DNA of 64,000 nt from Deminuibacter sp966424055 (GTDB lineage Bacteria; Bacteroidota; Bacteroidia; Chitinophagales; Chitinophagaceae): the NCBI GenBank assembly GCA_966424055.1, contig CBJLMB010000001.1, positions 423,880 through 487,879 on the forward strand. Reading direction: 5' to 3'. Positions 26,253 to 39,600 of the stretch are shown here, one piece after another. The notes below the pieces were generated by a model that worked only from the letters and a program-made list of their open reading frames with translations, was not told where the DNA came from and ran no database searches. Position numbers and translations under genes: made by a program. Positions within the stretch are counted from its first letter, which is position 1. Each line of letters begins with the position of its first letter.

Positions 26253-27320
26253 ATGATCGATGCTTTAGCAATACCTGTGACAAAGGCAGTGTCCAGCAAA
26301 TTGAAAGACCTCAATGTAGACAATCTTCCTTTTGGTAAATATTTTACCGACCATATGCTGGTGGCTGAATATGCCAACGGCAGGTGGACCAAAGTTGAAA
26401 TTAAGCCTTATCAGCCCCTGCAGATGGATCCTGCCCTGGCTGCCATTCACTACGGCCAGTCAATTTTTGAAGGTGTTAAAGCATACAAAGATGAAGAGGA
26501 CAATGCTTTTATCTTCAGGCCTTATGATAATTTTAAACGGTTTAACCAGTCTGCACTTCGCATGGAAATGCCGGAAGTGCCCGAAGATATTTTTATCGAA
26601 GGCATGCGCCAGCTGATAGAACTGGATAAAGCATGGATCCCCGCCAAGCCCGATCATTCTTTATACATCAGGCCGTTTATGTTTGCCACTGATACAGTTA
26701 TCGGTGTAAGACCTTCTGATACTTACAAATTCATCATTATACTAAGCCCTACAGGTCCTTACTATGCAGCTCCCATGCGCATTTACGTGGAAGAGACCTT
26801 TACAAGGGCAGCTCCCGGTGGAGTGGGCTTTGCCAAAAATGCCGGCAACTACGGAGGCAGTATGCATGCCACCGCAGAGGCAAAGAAAAAAGGGTACGAC
26901 CAGGTGTTGTGGACTGATGCCTTTGAACATAAATGGCTGCAGGAAGTAGGCACGATGAATGTTTTCTTTGTTCTGGATAATAAAGTTGTGACGCCTTCAC
27001 TGGATGAAGGAACCATCCTGGCCGGTGTTACCCGCGACAGCGCTATCACGGTGCTGGCAGATGAAATGGGCCAGCATGTGGAAGAGCGTAAAATAAGCAT
27101 TGATGAACTGATCGAAGCACATAAAGCCGGCAAGCTGAAAGAAGTGTTCGGCACCGGAACGGCTGCTACCATTTCGCTGATCAAAGAACTGCGTTATAAA
27201 GATTATGTGATGGAATTTGATGCCGCGAAATGTTTGGTGGCTGCAGAGCTGAAAGACCGGCTTACTGCAATACGCCAGGCAAAAACAGCAGATAAATACA
27301 ACTGGATGTTTAAAATATAA
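26253..27320 (+). CDS. ilvE: Branched-chain amino acid aminotransferase
   Basis: ATG at 26253 is chosen over the frame's first start at 26208, as it gives the normal length of 355 residues. Class IV aminotransferase features are AIHYGQSIFEGVKAYK, the PLP lysine in VGFAKNAGNYGGS, and the C-terminal GKLKEVFGTGTAATIS that binds the PLP phosphate. It transfers the amino group in the last step of Leu, Ile and Val synthesis and in their breakdown. The gene stands alone and is followed by a hairpin and a terminator. Confidence 0.95.
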   Translation: MIDALAIPVTKAVSSKLKDLNVDNLPFGKYFTDHMLVAEYANGRWTKVEIKPYQPLQMDPALAAIHYGQSIFEGVKAYKDEEDNAFIFRPYDNFKRFNQSALRMEMPEVPEDIFIEGMRQLIELDKAWIPAKPDHSLYIRPFMFATDTVIGVRPSDTYKFIIILSPTGPYYAAPMRIYVEETFTRAAPGGVGFAKNAGNYGGSMHATAEAKKKGYDQVLWTDAFEHKWLQEVGTMNVFFVLDNKVVTPSLDEGTILAGVTRDSAITVLADEMGQHVEERKISIDELIEAHKAGKLKEVFGTGTAATISLIKELRYKDYVMEFDAAKCLVAAELKDRLTAIRQAKTADKYNWMFKI

Positions 27321-27328
27321 GCCAGCAT

Positions 27329-27354
27329 CTTTTATAACAGCGCGTTTATAAAAG
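27329..27354. other. Hairpin directly after ilvE
   Basis: A 9-bp perfect inverted repeat, CTTTTATAA at 27329-27337 and TTATAAAAG at 27346-27354, begins 9 nt after the ilvE stop. There is no clear T-run after it, so it may protect the 3' end rather than terminate. Positions 27355-27513 hold nothing I can identify. Confidence 0.5.
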
Positions 27355-27513
27355 AAAACTGTGCAGCCTGGTTTCTTTCAGGTGTAAAGAACTTTGAAAG
27401 ATTTCCCGTTCTGAAAAACGGCTTCTCTTCCCGCTTTTAGTGTATTGAGCGGGTTAGTGCAGGATCAAATCTGCCAGTTGGTTGGTTTTAACTTGAATGA
27501 TTAATTTTTATCA

Positions 27514-27550
27514 AAGTTCCGGTAGCATAACAATGTGCCGGGACTTTTTT
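27514..27550 (+). terminator. Intrinsic terminator downstream of ilvE
   Basis: AAGTTCCGG (27514-27522) pairs with CCGGGACTT (27538-27546), with one G-T wobble, and is followed by six T. It lies about 190 nt after the ilvE stop. The remaining 120 nt to the next gene show no feature. Confidence 0.85.
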
Positions 27551-27673
27551 ATTTGTGCATCGGTTAAGGTCCGCGGTTTATAAAGGGAAGGGATGAATTG
27601 GTTTTATGGCAAACAGTGAACCGGGTAAAACAGAGGATATTGGCTTAAGCAAAATGGTCGTGTACAGGTTTAT

Positions 27674-30259
27674 TTATAAAAACTTGGTTTTGGGATAAAA
27701 TGAATGGGATTCCTTCAGGTCGTAATTGATCTTTTCATCGTATTTATACGAAAACAGTTCCCGTATTTTTTCGTCTGTTTCTGTTATTTTTTCTTCCTGG
27801 TTATTCAGTTTGTAGGTTTCCTTTAAAATCTGGTACGAGATCAGTTTGTATATCCTGAGGCAGTTGGCCTGTGTGCCATTATACACTTCATTGGCATACT
27901 GGATGGCCAGGTGGCTGTTTTTCTTTTTTTCATTCAGCCTGGCGAGCACCAGTGCTGTGACTGTATGCAGCAAAGGATTGCTGTCTTCACCATTGTTTTG
28001 TGCATGTTGTTGCAGAATGGATTTTTCTGTAGCCGGCTGTGCTCCCTTGTACATCAGGCTGGCATACTGGTTCATCAGCTGCAGCAGCTTTTTGAGGAAA
28101 ATAAAATCTTCTTTCTCTGATGCTTCCAGGTTTTTCTTCAGCAGATCGGATGATTTGAACAGCCGCTCATAATCTTCAGTATACAGTAATGCATGCAGCA
28201 GCAGCAGTATGCTCAGGTAAACCATTTGCCTGGTGCCCGGCTGAACAGGCAGGGTGCTTTTCAGCAGTTCATCGATCAGCAGCTGGATAGAATCGTTCCT
28301 GAATTCATAGCGGGCAAAATCGAGGGTGTATTCCATCAGTTTTTCCTGGTTGGCGACAAGCGGGCTGCGTTCGTTCCTGGAAAGCTGCCGATATTCGCGC
28401 AGGTGTATTTCGGCACTTTGCACTTTCAGCTGTAATATGGCATTAATGAACAGCAGGCTGAGAAATTCGTGCTTTTGTACTTTATCTGAACTGATCTTGT
28501 ACAGTGTAAACAGCAGTTTCTCTTTTTCGGCGCCCAGGTACTGGTAATACAGGCCGTTTTCAAAAAAGTAGTGGATGAAATGATGTTCCTGGTCAATCCT
28601 GCCCAGTATCTCTGTTTTTTGCTTTTCTGTTTCTGCATGTTCTGCCAGGAATTCAAACAGCAGGAATTTATCTTCTGCGGGAATCCTGCGTGCAAGAAAT
28701 ATTTCCTGTATGGCGGCAAGATTGGCTGTTTGCAGAAAATGGATCAGGTACCATTTGATCACCGGCTGTTTTATGGCGCTGAATTCATCGCTCACATAAA
28801 TAACATCAACCAGGCTGCGGCTTACTGTATAATTGTTTTGCTTCAGTGAGAACCAACTGATAAAATAATTTTCAATGAACTGGTTGGTAAAACTGATCCT
28901 GGGTGAGGGGAAAGCACTGTTGGAGAATTCCTTTTCTTCCACGATCAGGTAGTCATCGATCAACTGGCAGAAAGATGAAGCTGTGAGTGAATCTTTTACC
29001 AGTGTCCATTCCTTCAGTTCGGCACTGGAGGTATGGGAGGGTGATAATTTAAGTTCTACCAGTTTTTCGATAATGCGCGATTTTACAGAAGTATGGGTAT
29101 CAAACAGGAAATAATGCTTGATATCTGTTTCGATGATCTTGTAGATCAGCTGTTCCTGCGAGCGCTTTCGTTGATGTGTATTGCTGAGCAGGTTGCATAA
29201 AATATCCAGGTACCTGGGGAAGCTGATCAGGTTTACAAAATCTGCCGAATAGCAAGCTGTTTCGCGTGCATCCTGTTGATGCAGGGCCAGTATTTCTTCC
29301 ACTTCGGTATAGCTGAAGGGAAGGGTATGGTTCTGGTAATTTTCATTAGGATAAGATTCGTCAATGAAAATGCGGTTAAGGAAAAAAGACGGATTAAAAT
29401 AAGCCTGTACCAGTTTGGCCCAGGCCGAAGGCCTCAGGGAAAGAATGATCTTGATCCAGCTGTATTCGTTATTGAAATTGATGAATTCTATGATGTTGGC
29501 ATAAATCAGCTTGAGCTTGTCGGCCGAAAAAGCCCTTTCATCAAAACCATCGATGATGAGTACGAGTTTGTCTTCTTTATTTTTTTCGGCTTCCAGAACA
29601 TGAATGTCCTGGTACATCAATCCGAGGTATTTATTGAACCATTCAAACAAAGAGTGTTTATATGTGGCGATGGTATGTATCTGGTGGATATTGATAAAGC
29701 AGCAGATATCATTGCCGTATACGGGATCATCAGACAGCCATAATTTCAAAGCTGTATGTGTAAGGCCGATGGATTTTCCTGAACCGGAAGGCCCTACCAC
29801 CGGGGCAATGGATTTATTGGTGAGCAGGAATTTTTTGATGAACGCAGTGAGTTTTTCGCGTTCAATGGTTTTGGAAAAATGAATGCCCGCTGAATTTTTT
29901 ACAGCCTGCAATGTATACTGTGAATGTTTTGTGCAGAGTGTTTTTAATTCCTGCCATTTGTTCCCTCCATTCAGTTGTTTTTCTGCAGGTGTTTGGTTGA
30001 GTTCATAAAAGCTGTTCCAGTTTTCATAGTCAAGGTATATGGCGAGTGTGTCTAATGTGTAAATAGAAAAATCAAAGCTTCTTTTGGCAAATCCGAATAA
30101 TCTTTTAAGGGTGGTTTCGCTGATGGATTTTTCTGTTTTAGCATAGATATCGCCGGATAACACCTTGCAGTCAGCGGGCAGTAGGTTTTTCTTTCCAAAT
30201 TGAGATAATAGTTTGTCAATCAAAGTTTTAAGCAAATTTTCGTCTAGGAACATTCTCAT
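27674..30259 (-). CDS. NACHT/STAND-type P-loop NTPase with N-terminal HTH-like domain
   Basis: The 861-residue protein has three parts. Residues 1-90 form a small helical domain with SISETTLKRLFGFAKRSF and DTLAIYLDYENWNSFY, a module that often starts Bacteroidota regulators and looks helix-turn-helix-like. Residues 130-420 are the NTPase: Walker A GPSGSGKS (156-163), Walker B LVLIIDGFDE (232-241) and ILSLRPSAW as sensor. The remaining 440 residues are alpha-helical and may be degenerate TPR repeats. STAND ATPases switch on after ligand binding and serve in regulation or in defence. It is divergent from the giant adhesin gene with 373 bp between. Its target is unknown. Confidence 0.85.
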   Translation of the reverse strand: MRMFLDENLLKTLIDKLLSQFGKKNLLPADCKVLSGDIYAKTEKSISETTLKRLFGFAKRSFDFSIYTLDTLAIYLDYENWNSFYELNQTPAEKQLNGGNKWQELKTLCTKHSQYTLQAVKNSAGIHFSKTIEREKLTAFIKKFLLTNKSIAPVVGPSGSGKSIGLTHTALKLWLSDDPVYGNDICCFINIHQIHTIATYKHSLFEWFNKYLGLMYQDIHVLEAEKNKEDKLVLIIDGFDERAFSADKLKLIYANIIEFINFNNEYSWIKIILSLRPSAWAKLVQAYFNPSFFLNRIFIDESYPNENYQNHTLPFSYTEVEEILALHQQDARETACYSADFVNLISFPRYLDILCNLLSNTHQRKRSQEQLIYKIIETDIKHYFLFDTHTSVKSRIIEKLVELKLSPSHTSSAELKEWTLVKDSLTASSFCQLIDDYLIVEEKEFSNSAFPSPRISFTNQFIENYFISWFSLKQNNYTVSRSLVDVIYVSDEFSAIKQPVIKWYLIHFLQTANLAAIQEIFLARRIPAEDKFLLFEFLAEHAETEKQKTEILGRIDQEHHFIHYFFENGLYYQYLGAEKEKLLFTLYKISSDKVQKHEFLSLLFINAILQLKVQSAEIHLREYRQLSRNERSPLVANQEKLMEYTLDFARYEFRNDSIQLLIDELLKSTLPVQPGTRQMVYLSILLLLHALLYTEDYERLFKSSDLLKKNLEASEKEDFIFLKKLLQLMNQYASLMYKGAQPATEKSILQQHAQNNGEDSNPLLHTVTALVLARLNEKKKNSHLAIQYANEVYNGTQANCLRIYKLISYQILKETYKLNNQEEKITETDEKIRELFSYKYDEKINYDLKESHSFYPKTKFL

Positions 30260-30632
30260 ATTTCCGGGGTTTGTTTAATAAAATGTTAGGGAATAGCAGT
30301 AGTTGTTCACATAAAAGAACAGAATAAAGACTGAATAAAGCATATCTGAACAAAATGAATACAATTAAATCGGGTAATGGAGTGAACAGGATGTTTTTAA
30401 GGAATATAATGAATAATTATAATCTGTATATGATTCTAAATTTGTTAAAGATTCATAAAAGGCTAATTTTTACCGTTTCCTGCGCACCAAAACATTAAAA
30501 GTGCCCCAAAAAGACCCTTTTTTGAACCTAGACCTAATCTCCAATATTCCTTCCGGCCCGGTTTGCTATTGTATCTAAATCAATTCCTGTTATGGGAATG
30601 AGACAAGAAATTATACAGTTAAAAGACTGCTT
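30260..30632. other. Divergent intergenic region between the STAND gene and the giant adhesin
   Basis: This 373-bp gap is A+T-rich and contains no gene. A TAAATTTG at 30437-30444 (plus strand) fits TAnnTTTG but lacks a clear -33 element, and would give a leader of about 180 nt for the adhesin gene. No Shine-Dalgarno sequence is seen before the ATG at 30633. Confidence 0.45.
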
Positions 30633-33600
30633 ATGATGAACATTTACCCCGATCCCCGATCAGGTAGTTTCAGAAAAGTGCTTGTTGGTTTTTTATTGAT
30701 TGTTTGTTCATTGTTTGTGAACAGCAATTCATTTGGACAGTATCAACGAGTATATGCCACTACCACATCTACTGATAATCTGGGGGTGGATAATCCAAAC
30801 TTGGCTATTGATGGTAATCTTTCCACCTATAGCACTGTGCAATACCCATTGATCGGGTCACACTATCAACAGTTAAATTTTCCCACGGCACCAACGCCTG
30901 GTACCCCTGTACACATAAAGCTTGGTACGGCTACTTCACTGCTTAACCTGATTACAGGAGGAAGTATTCAAGCATACAATAACAATACGGCTGTCGGACA
31001 ATCCATTACGATTGGCTCGCTTTTGTCTTTAATTAGCGGCCAGAACCAGGGTGAATTGGTCTTCACACCAGTCGATGGTAACAATCAGCCAGTAGCATAC
31101 AACGCAATACGGGTTACAACTGCAGCGGTGCTAAGTGTAGGAGGGGCCATAAACATTTATGAAGCATATTACAATATCCCAGCAACAAGCACTGTTGTCT
31201 GCGACAATCCAATAGACATTTTATGGGGGGCAAGCGGAGGCGTTTTAGGCGGTGTAAACCAGGTAACGAATCCTATGAACGCAGTTGATGGAAACTTAAC
31301 GACCTATACTCAATTAAGAGCAAATGTAAGTGTTGCGGCATCTGTACATTTAGATTTAATATATCCTGCGCTATCCAAGCCAGGAGATTCTGTTCGAATT
31401 GTTTTAAGAAATAGCAACGGCGGTTTATTAGATTTAGGCGTGCTGTCTACATTATCTGTTCACACGTTCAATAATGGTACAGATAATGGCGCAATTAATC
31501 TGGGAGATCAAAGCTTAATTAAACTAAGCTTGTTGTCGCCGGGAGGTACCATTCAAGTTGCATCATTTGCTGTGCCTCAGGCATTTGATAAAATAAGCAT
31601 ACAGTTGGGAGGTTTGGCGACAGCCCTGGCTGGCGCTGATATTTTTGAAATTCAACGAATGGCGGCCAGCCCCGTTATTCAAACCCCCAATCCTGGTGAT
31701 ACGGCTATTTCAACATGTGTGAGTACACCTGTAACCCTTAATATACAAAACCCTCAGGCAGGTGTTATATACAATTGGTACAATGTGGCCCAGGGAGGAA
31801 CGCCGATCCAAACAGGTACCAGCCTATCATTACCTGGTTTTGCAACAAGTGGAACTTATCGCTATTATGTGACAGCCATCAGAAATGGTTGTTCAACAGA
31901 ATCTGCCCGTGGCGGTATTGCCTTGATAGTATCACCTTCAGCACTGGCAACAGATATTACCGTTACCGGTGTTGACACCGTTTGCGGAGGCAACAATGCT
32001 GTATTGAAGCCTGTGGCGGCTGGAGTAACCAGCCCCGTTTTCAAGTGGTATCTCGATGCGGCTAAAACACAGCCTATCACCAGTGGCACCACTGGCGGTA
32101 TTACTTATGCTATTGCTACTGACGGAACATTAACAGTAACAGGTATAACTGCGAATACAACTTATTATGTTAGTGTTAGCGGTTCAAATAAATGTGAAAA
32201 TGCAGCAAACGCGCTGAAAGCTGTTAACGTAGTTGCCGCTGCCAAACCGGCTGCTCCTTCTGTGGCTGCTGCAGTAGCTGTACAAACAGGTGTAGCCGCT
32301 ACCCTGCAGGCTTCCACCACAGCTACTACAGGTACTATTGTCTGGTACGATGGTTCAGGCAACCAGGTGGGTACAGGTACAAGTGTACAGGTTGGGCCAT
32401 TCTCTACAGCCGGTACATATACTTATTTCGCCACAGTGCGCCTGTCTGGCGGTGGTTGTGAATCTGACAAGGCCCAGGTAACAGTGACTGTCTCTGGCCC
32501 CAACACACCACCCTCCGGTTGTAACTTCGCCAACAGCCAGCAATCCGGTACTACACTGGGTTGTATATTATGTAATGTAGCCAATCCCAATAACTCTGTT
32601 GACAACGATAGCACCAACTACACTACACTGAGCATGCCTGCGGGCCTGCTGGGTGGTTCTGTATACCAGGTACTGAACTTTGGCCAAACAGGTAATGCCA
32701 CAGACAGCATCCAGCTGGACCTGAACTTCCCCGGCGGACTGGCAGACCTGAGCGTGCTGGGTGGATCACAGATTACAGTATTGAATGGAACCAGTGTCGT
32801 AAGCACTTACCAGCTGAGCAACCTGTTAACATTGCGTTTGCTGGGTGGCCAGCGTTTCAGGGTACGTGTTCCTGCTGGCGGTGCTTATACGGCTGTGAAA
32901 GTTGAACTGACAGGTGTTATTAACCTGCTGGTAAACCTGCAGATCTATGGCGCGCGTATTATCTATCCTAATCCTACAGCTATCACTGGCAGTGGAAGCA
33001 GTGTTTGCGCAGGCAGCACAGCGACGCTTTCTGCCACACCGGCAACCGGAACCACCATCAGGTGGTATAATGTAGCCAGTGGAGGTACTGTATTAAGTAA
33101 TGCCAACAGCTTTACTACTGCTCCGTTGACAACACCAGGTGTAGATACTTTCTACATAGAAGTGGTGGGTACGAACACTTGTGCCAACCCTGACCGTGTG
33201 CCTGTAGCAGTGCTGGTGAAAGCACTGGGAACTGCAGCCAATATTAAAATTGACAGTGTAAGCACTTGTGTGAATGCCAGTGCCGTATTAAAACCGGCTG
33301 CGGTGAATGTTTCAAATCCTGTATTCCTCTGGTACCAGAACGCTGATAAAACAGGGCCTATCACCAATGGCGCTGTTATCAATGGAGCCACATATACAAT
33401 TGCGGCAGACGGCACATTAACTATTGCCGGCCTGCCACTGGGCTCTTATGATTATTATGTAAGTGTGAGTGGCGACAGCACCTGCGAAAATGCTGCCGGC
33501 AGTTTGAAACCCGTAAATGTGAAAGTGGCCACTAAACCGGCTACTGCTAAAGTGGGTGGTGATGTTTCTGTCGGAATTGGCACACCTGTCACCCTGAAGG

Positions 33601-36600
33601 CGCAGCCTGTAGCCGGCGCTACCATACAATGGTACGATAGCCCGACAGCTACAACACCTGTTGCAACAGGTACATCCTATACTGTAGGGCCATTCACTAC
33701 AGCAGGTACACATACTTATTATGCATCTGTATTGATCACCGGCGGCTGTGAATCTGACCGTGTGGCTGTGAATGTGATTGTGACCGATGGCTCTAATCCT
33801 AATACGGATTGTAATGTGCCCACATCACAGATATCCGGTACCACATTGGGTTGTGTACTGTGTAGCATTACCAACCCGGGTGCACCGCTGGACAACGATC
33901 CCAATAATTTCTCTAAACTGAACCTGCCTGTAGGGCTTCTGGGTGGTTCTATTTATCAGCAGCTGATATTTGCTCAGCCTGGTGCTGCTTCAGACAGTAT
34001 CCGTGTTGTGATTGGTGTGCCCACTGGCCTGGCTGATGTAAGCCTGCTGGGTGGTTCACTGATCAGTGTAATGAACGGCAACCAGATTGTACGTACCGAT
34101 ACACTTTCCAAACTGCTGACCCTGCGGTTACTGTCATCCTCAGGCCGCGATACTGTTGTTATCCCTGCAGGGGCCACATACGATCGTGTTCAGATCAGCC
34201 TGACAGGTGTGGTGAACCTGATCAATAACCTGAGCATTTATGGCGCAAGAGTGCTGTATGCCAACCCGACACTGGATCCTAAAAATCCGCCAAGTGTATG
34301 TAATGGCAGTGCCGCTACCTTAAATGTAATACCTGCTGCAGGTACAACCGTGAACTGGTATGCAGATTCAACCACCACCACACCATTACTGGTTGGCAGC
34401 AATACCTATAAAACACAGGCAATACAGGCAGACAGTGTGTTCTATGTTGCCGCTGTAGGTGCAAACGGCTGTATTAATCCTGTTCGTGTGCCGATCAGGG
34501 TGGTTGTAACAACACCTGCTACCGCAGCTGATATCACAGTGAAGAATGACAGCATCTGCGGTGGTTCTTCTGCAATCATAAAACCAACATCCACTACTGT
34601 AACACAACCGGTGTTCCTGTGGTATAAAGATCAGAATAGAGCAACTGCGATCACCGATGGCTTAACAGATGCCGGTGGTGTGAAATATGCAGTAGCCACT
34701 GATGGAACACTTACCATCACCGGGCTGGCAGCCTCAGCAACGCCCTATACTTATTATGTAAGTGTAAGTGGTAGCAATAAATGTCAAAATGCTGCAGGCA
34801 CCCTGGCTTCTGCCAATGTACTGGCGTCTTCTAAACCGGACACTTTAAAAGGACCTGATGTGTACGCACAAACAGGCACACCTGTTAACCTGGCAGTAAC
34901 TTCATCTACAACAGGTGGTATTGTTTACTGGTACACCAGTCCTACAGGAACCGATACTGCCGGTACAGGCAATCCGCTGGTGAAGACTTTCAACACACCG
35001 GGTACTTACGATTTCTATCCTGCACTGCACCTGCCCGGTGGTTGTGAATCTGACAGGGGACTTATTCATGCAATTATTTCTGGTCCGTTTAACCCGAACC
35101 CGAATTGTAACAATGCCAACAGCCAGACAGCCGGAACTACTCCTGTTTGCCTGCTGTGTAATGTTACCAATCCGAACAATGATATAGACAGTGATACAAC
35201 GAACTATACCACACTGCATATGCCTGCAGGAGCCTTGGGTGGTTCTGTATACCAGGTATTGGGCTTTGGCCGCACAGGCAATGTGAACGATACTGTTCTG
35301 ATAGATATTGATTTCCCCGGCGGTCTTGCAGATGTAAGCCTTGCAGCAGGTGCTAAAGTTACCCTGCTGAACAACAATGCAGTGGTAAGCACCACTACTA
35401 TCAGCAACTTGCTGACAGTTCGTTTGCTCGGCGGTCAGCGTTATATACTGAAAGTACCGGCTCCTGCCGCTTACAATTCAGTGAAAGTAGAATTGACAGG
35501 ATTATTGAACCTGCTGCTGAACCTGAACATTCATGGTGCAAGGATCATCGTTCCCAACCCGGTTGTGGTGCCGAAAGATACCAGCACCTGCGTAGGTGGA
35601 AAAATTACCTTGAATGCTACAGCAGCCCCTAATACAACACTGCGCTGGTATACAGTGCCAACAGGTGGCGATGTTAAAGGCACCGGTAACAGCTATACAA
35701 CTGATGTGCTGACCACACCTGGTGTTGTTACTTATTATATAGAAGTGGTGAGCAATGGCAATGATTGCCCCAACCCCAACCGCATACCTGTAAATGTGAC
35801 TGTTTCACCTGCCCCGGCACCACCGGCAGTACAGGCCAGCAATGTAGCGGTTTGTTCCGGCGCCAGCGCAGTACTCTCTGTACTGAACCCGGTTACCGGT
35901 CATACTTATAACTGGTATACAGTAGCTACCGGCGGAACCCAGGTAGGTACTGGTACTACATATACTGTTGCCAGCGTAACAGGACCTGCCACTTACTATG
36001 TAGAAACAGTGAATGATACCTGCGGCGCAGTATCTGCAACAAGAACCGCTGTATCTGTAAATGTAGCCAGTGCCCTGGATGTGCCCACCGTAACACAGGT
36101 GCCGAACCCTGTTGGTGTAGGCCAGCAGGCACAGCTTACTGCCACATCAACCACTGCCAACGCCGATTTTGTATGGATCGGTGGCCCGAGCGGAACAGAT
36201 ACCCTGCAGAAAACAGGCGCTGTTTATATTGTACAGAATGCACAGCCCGGCCAGGTATTTAAAGTGTTCGCCACATTGAAAGGCGGTACAACATGCCGCT
36301 CTGCCGACCTCGCCGTAAATGTGAATGCTGTTGTTGTACCTCCCGGACCTGGTCCTTGCGAAGGTGCAAGCAGCCAGAGCATTGGCGGCAGCGGATTGCT
36401 GGTATTGGGCAATGTGTACAACCCGCAGCTGGCAATTGACCAGGATACCACTACCGGTTCATCACTGGTGATCAACCTGGGCGCCCTGAACGCAACCGTA
36501 TGGCAGCGTGTAGGCTTTAAAGGCTTGTCAACACCAGGTGATACACTGCACCTGACACTGGCAGCACCCAGCCAGGTATTGTCAGCCGCATTACTGGGTG

Positions 36601-39600
36601 GCTTGCAGATAACAACCTTCAGTGGCAGCACTGCACAGGATTCAGTACTGGTGAATGACCCGCTGATCAAACTTACCCTGCTCAGCAATAACCATCTTGC
36701 CAAACTGGAACTGGTACCGGCTAAACAATTCGACAGCGTACAGCTGACATTGAAATCCGGTTTACTGAGTGCTTTAACCAATATTAATTTCAACTACGCA
36801 CAGCGTATTATAGCCAAACCAACCGTAAAAGATACTGCGCTCACTATTTGCAGCAACGGTACAGCCACACTGCAGGTGCAGAATCCTGTAGCAGGCATCA
36901 CTTACCGCTGGTATAACAGCTCAGGCGCTTATCTGACCGGTAAAGACGGTACTTCTTATACTACCGGTGCACTTACTGCCAGCACTACTTATTATGTAGA
37001 GGCATTCAGAGCTGCTGTTGGTTGCGCCAGCAGTACCAGAACGGCTATAACTGTAAATGTGAAACCACAGCCTGCTGCGCCCACTGTGGGGTCAAACAAC
37101 GTAAAAGTTTGTCCTGGCACCAGTGCTGAACTTACAGTCAACAAGGTGAGCGGAATACAATACGGCTGGTACAATGTGGCTACCGGTGGTACTAAGCTCA
37201 ATACAGATAGTGGCTTTGTATATAAAGTAACTGTAACAGGCCCCGCTACTTACTATGTTGAAGCGATCGATGACAGCTGCGGCACAATATCAGCAACAAG
37301 AACAGCCGTTGCTGTTGATGTGGCCAGCTCGCTCACTGCCCCAACAGTTACGCCTTCTCCGGCAACAGTGGTTATCGGGCAGCAGGCGGTGTTAACTGCC
37401 AATGCGGGCATCGCCAACGTAAACTACTTCTGGTATGGCAGCCAGAGCGGGACAGATACATTACAGAAAACAGGCTCAGCCATATTTGCAGCACCCGCAC
37501 AAACAGTAACAGGATCTAAAACCTACTGGGTAAATGCTGTGTTGCAGGGTGGCGGATCTTGTCAGTCAGACCGCACGCCGGTAACAGTGAATACAACCAA
37601 CGGCTCAGACAACGGGCCTTGTGAGGGAGCCATTGCACAATCCATCGGTGGCAGCGGATTACTGGTGCTGGGTAATGTATATAACCCGCAACTGGCTATA
37701 GATAAAGACACCACTACCGGTTCATCACTGGTAATAAACCTGGGTGCGCTGAATGCAACCGTATGGCAGCGCGTAGGCTTCCAGGGCTTGTCAACAGTAG
37801 GCGATACTGTTCGCCTTACACTGGAATCGCCCAGCCAGGTATTGTCAGCTTCATTGCTGGGTGGCTTGCAGGTATCTACGTATAACGGCAGCGCTCAGCA
37901 GGAATCATTCCAGCTGAACAATCCGCTGATCAAAATAAGCCTGCTCACCAATAATAAACAGGCCAAAGTTGAATTTGTGCCCACATTGCCATTCGATAGT
38001 GTGCAGCTGACCATGAACTCCGGTCTGCTCACCGCACTTACTTCTATCAACCTGAACTATGCACAGCGTGTTATTGCGAAACCTCAGGTAGAAGCAACAA
38101 GCACAACCGCATGTAAGGGAACACCTGCGCTGCTGAAAGTGAAGAACCCTGTAAGCGGTATCGTGTATAGCTGGTATGATGATCAGGGTAATCACCTGAA
38201 AGACAGCGTGGCCTACTATACACCGGCTAATCTTGCACCGGGCGACCACAACTATATCGTAAAAGCCGTTAGGAACAGCTGTGCCAGCGCAGGCACTACT
38301 GTGAAAGTAACGGTACAGAATATACCTGATCAGCCTGTGCCTTCAGCTGGCAACCCTGCATCTGTTTGTATAGGAAGCGCTGCTACGCTGAAAGTAGATC
38401 CTGCAACAGATCCTTCTGTGACCTTTAACTGGTATGATGCTGCAACCGGCGGAAACCTGCTGGCTCCCAACACCAACAGTTATGCTACATCAGCCACACT
38501 GCCTGCAGGTACTTATAATTACTATGTAGAAGCAGTAAGCACAGGAGGCTGTGCAAGCACCAGCGGACGTGTGAAGATCACGCTGAACATCACTTCACCT
38601 TCCGATTCTACCGATATCGCCGCGAATGGTACAACCATCTGCGCCGGTTCTACTGCAACCTTAACGGCGAGCAGCACAACGGTGACCAATCCTACATTCA
38701 GCTGGTATGCTGATGCCGGGTTAACCAAACTGCTCACTACCGGTAACAGTTATACAACCAGTGCGCTGCGTTCCGATTCTACTTATTATGTAACTGTACA
38801 GGGTGATAATAAATGTGCTACACCTGCAGGCAAAGCCAAAGCAGTGGTGGTACACGTAAATAGTGCGTCAGATTCTACAGATATCACGGCAAATGGAACT
38901 ACCATCTGTGCCGGTTCGAATGCAACTTTAACAGCTAGTAGCGCAACAGTGACCAATCCTACATTCAGCTGGTATGCTGATGCCGGGTTAACCAAACTAC
39001 TGGTGAATGGAAGCAGTTATACAACCAGCGCACTGACTTCAGATTCTACGTATTATGTAACTGTACAGGGTGACAATAAATGTGCTACGCCTTCAGGCAA
39101 AGCCAAAACAGTGGTGGTACATGTAAGCAGCGCTTCCGATTCAACTGATATCACCGCGAATGGTACAGCGATCTGTGCCGGTTCTACTGCAACCTTAACG
39201 GCGGGCAGCACAACGGTGACCAATCCTACATTCAGCTGGTATGCTGATGCCGGGTTAACCAAACTGCTGGTGAACGGAAGCAGTTATACAACCAGCGCGC
39301 TGACTTCAGATTCTACATACTATGTAACGGTGCAGGGCGATAACAAATGTGCAACTCCTGCGGGTAAAGCCAAAGCAGTAGTGGTACATGTAAATACCCA
39401 GGCCGATTCTACAGATATCGTGGCAAACGGTGCAACAGTATGCTCCGGCTCAACAGCAACTTTAACAGCGAGCAGCACCACAGTGACCAATCCTACATTC
39501 AGCTGGTATGCTGATGCCGGGTTAACCAAACTGCTGGTGAACGGAAGCACTTATACAACCAGTGCACTGACCTCCGATTCTACTTATTATATAACTGTAA

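Noticed and set aside
36224..36793. 189-residue minus frame and many similar ones in the adhesin gene
   Set aside because: They recur with the coding repeats at the same phase, so they reflect codon use of the adhesin rather than genes.
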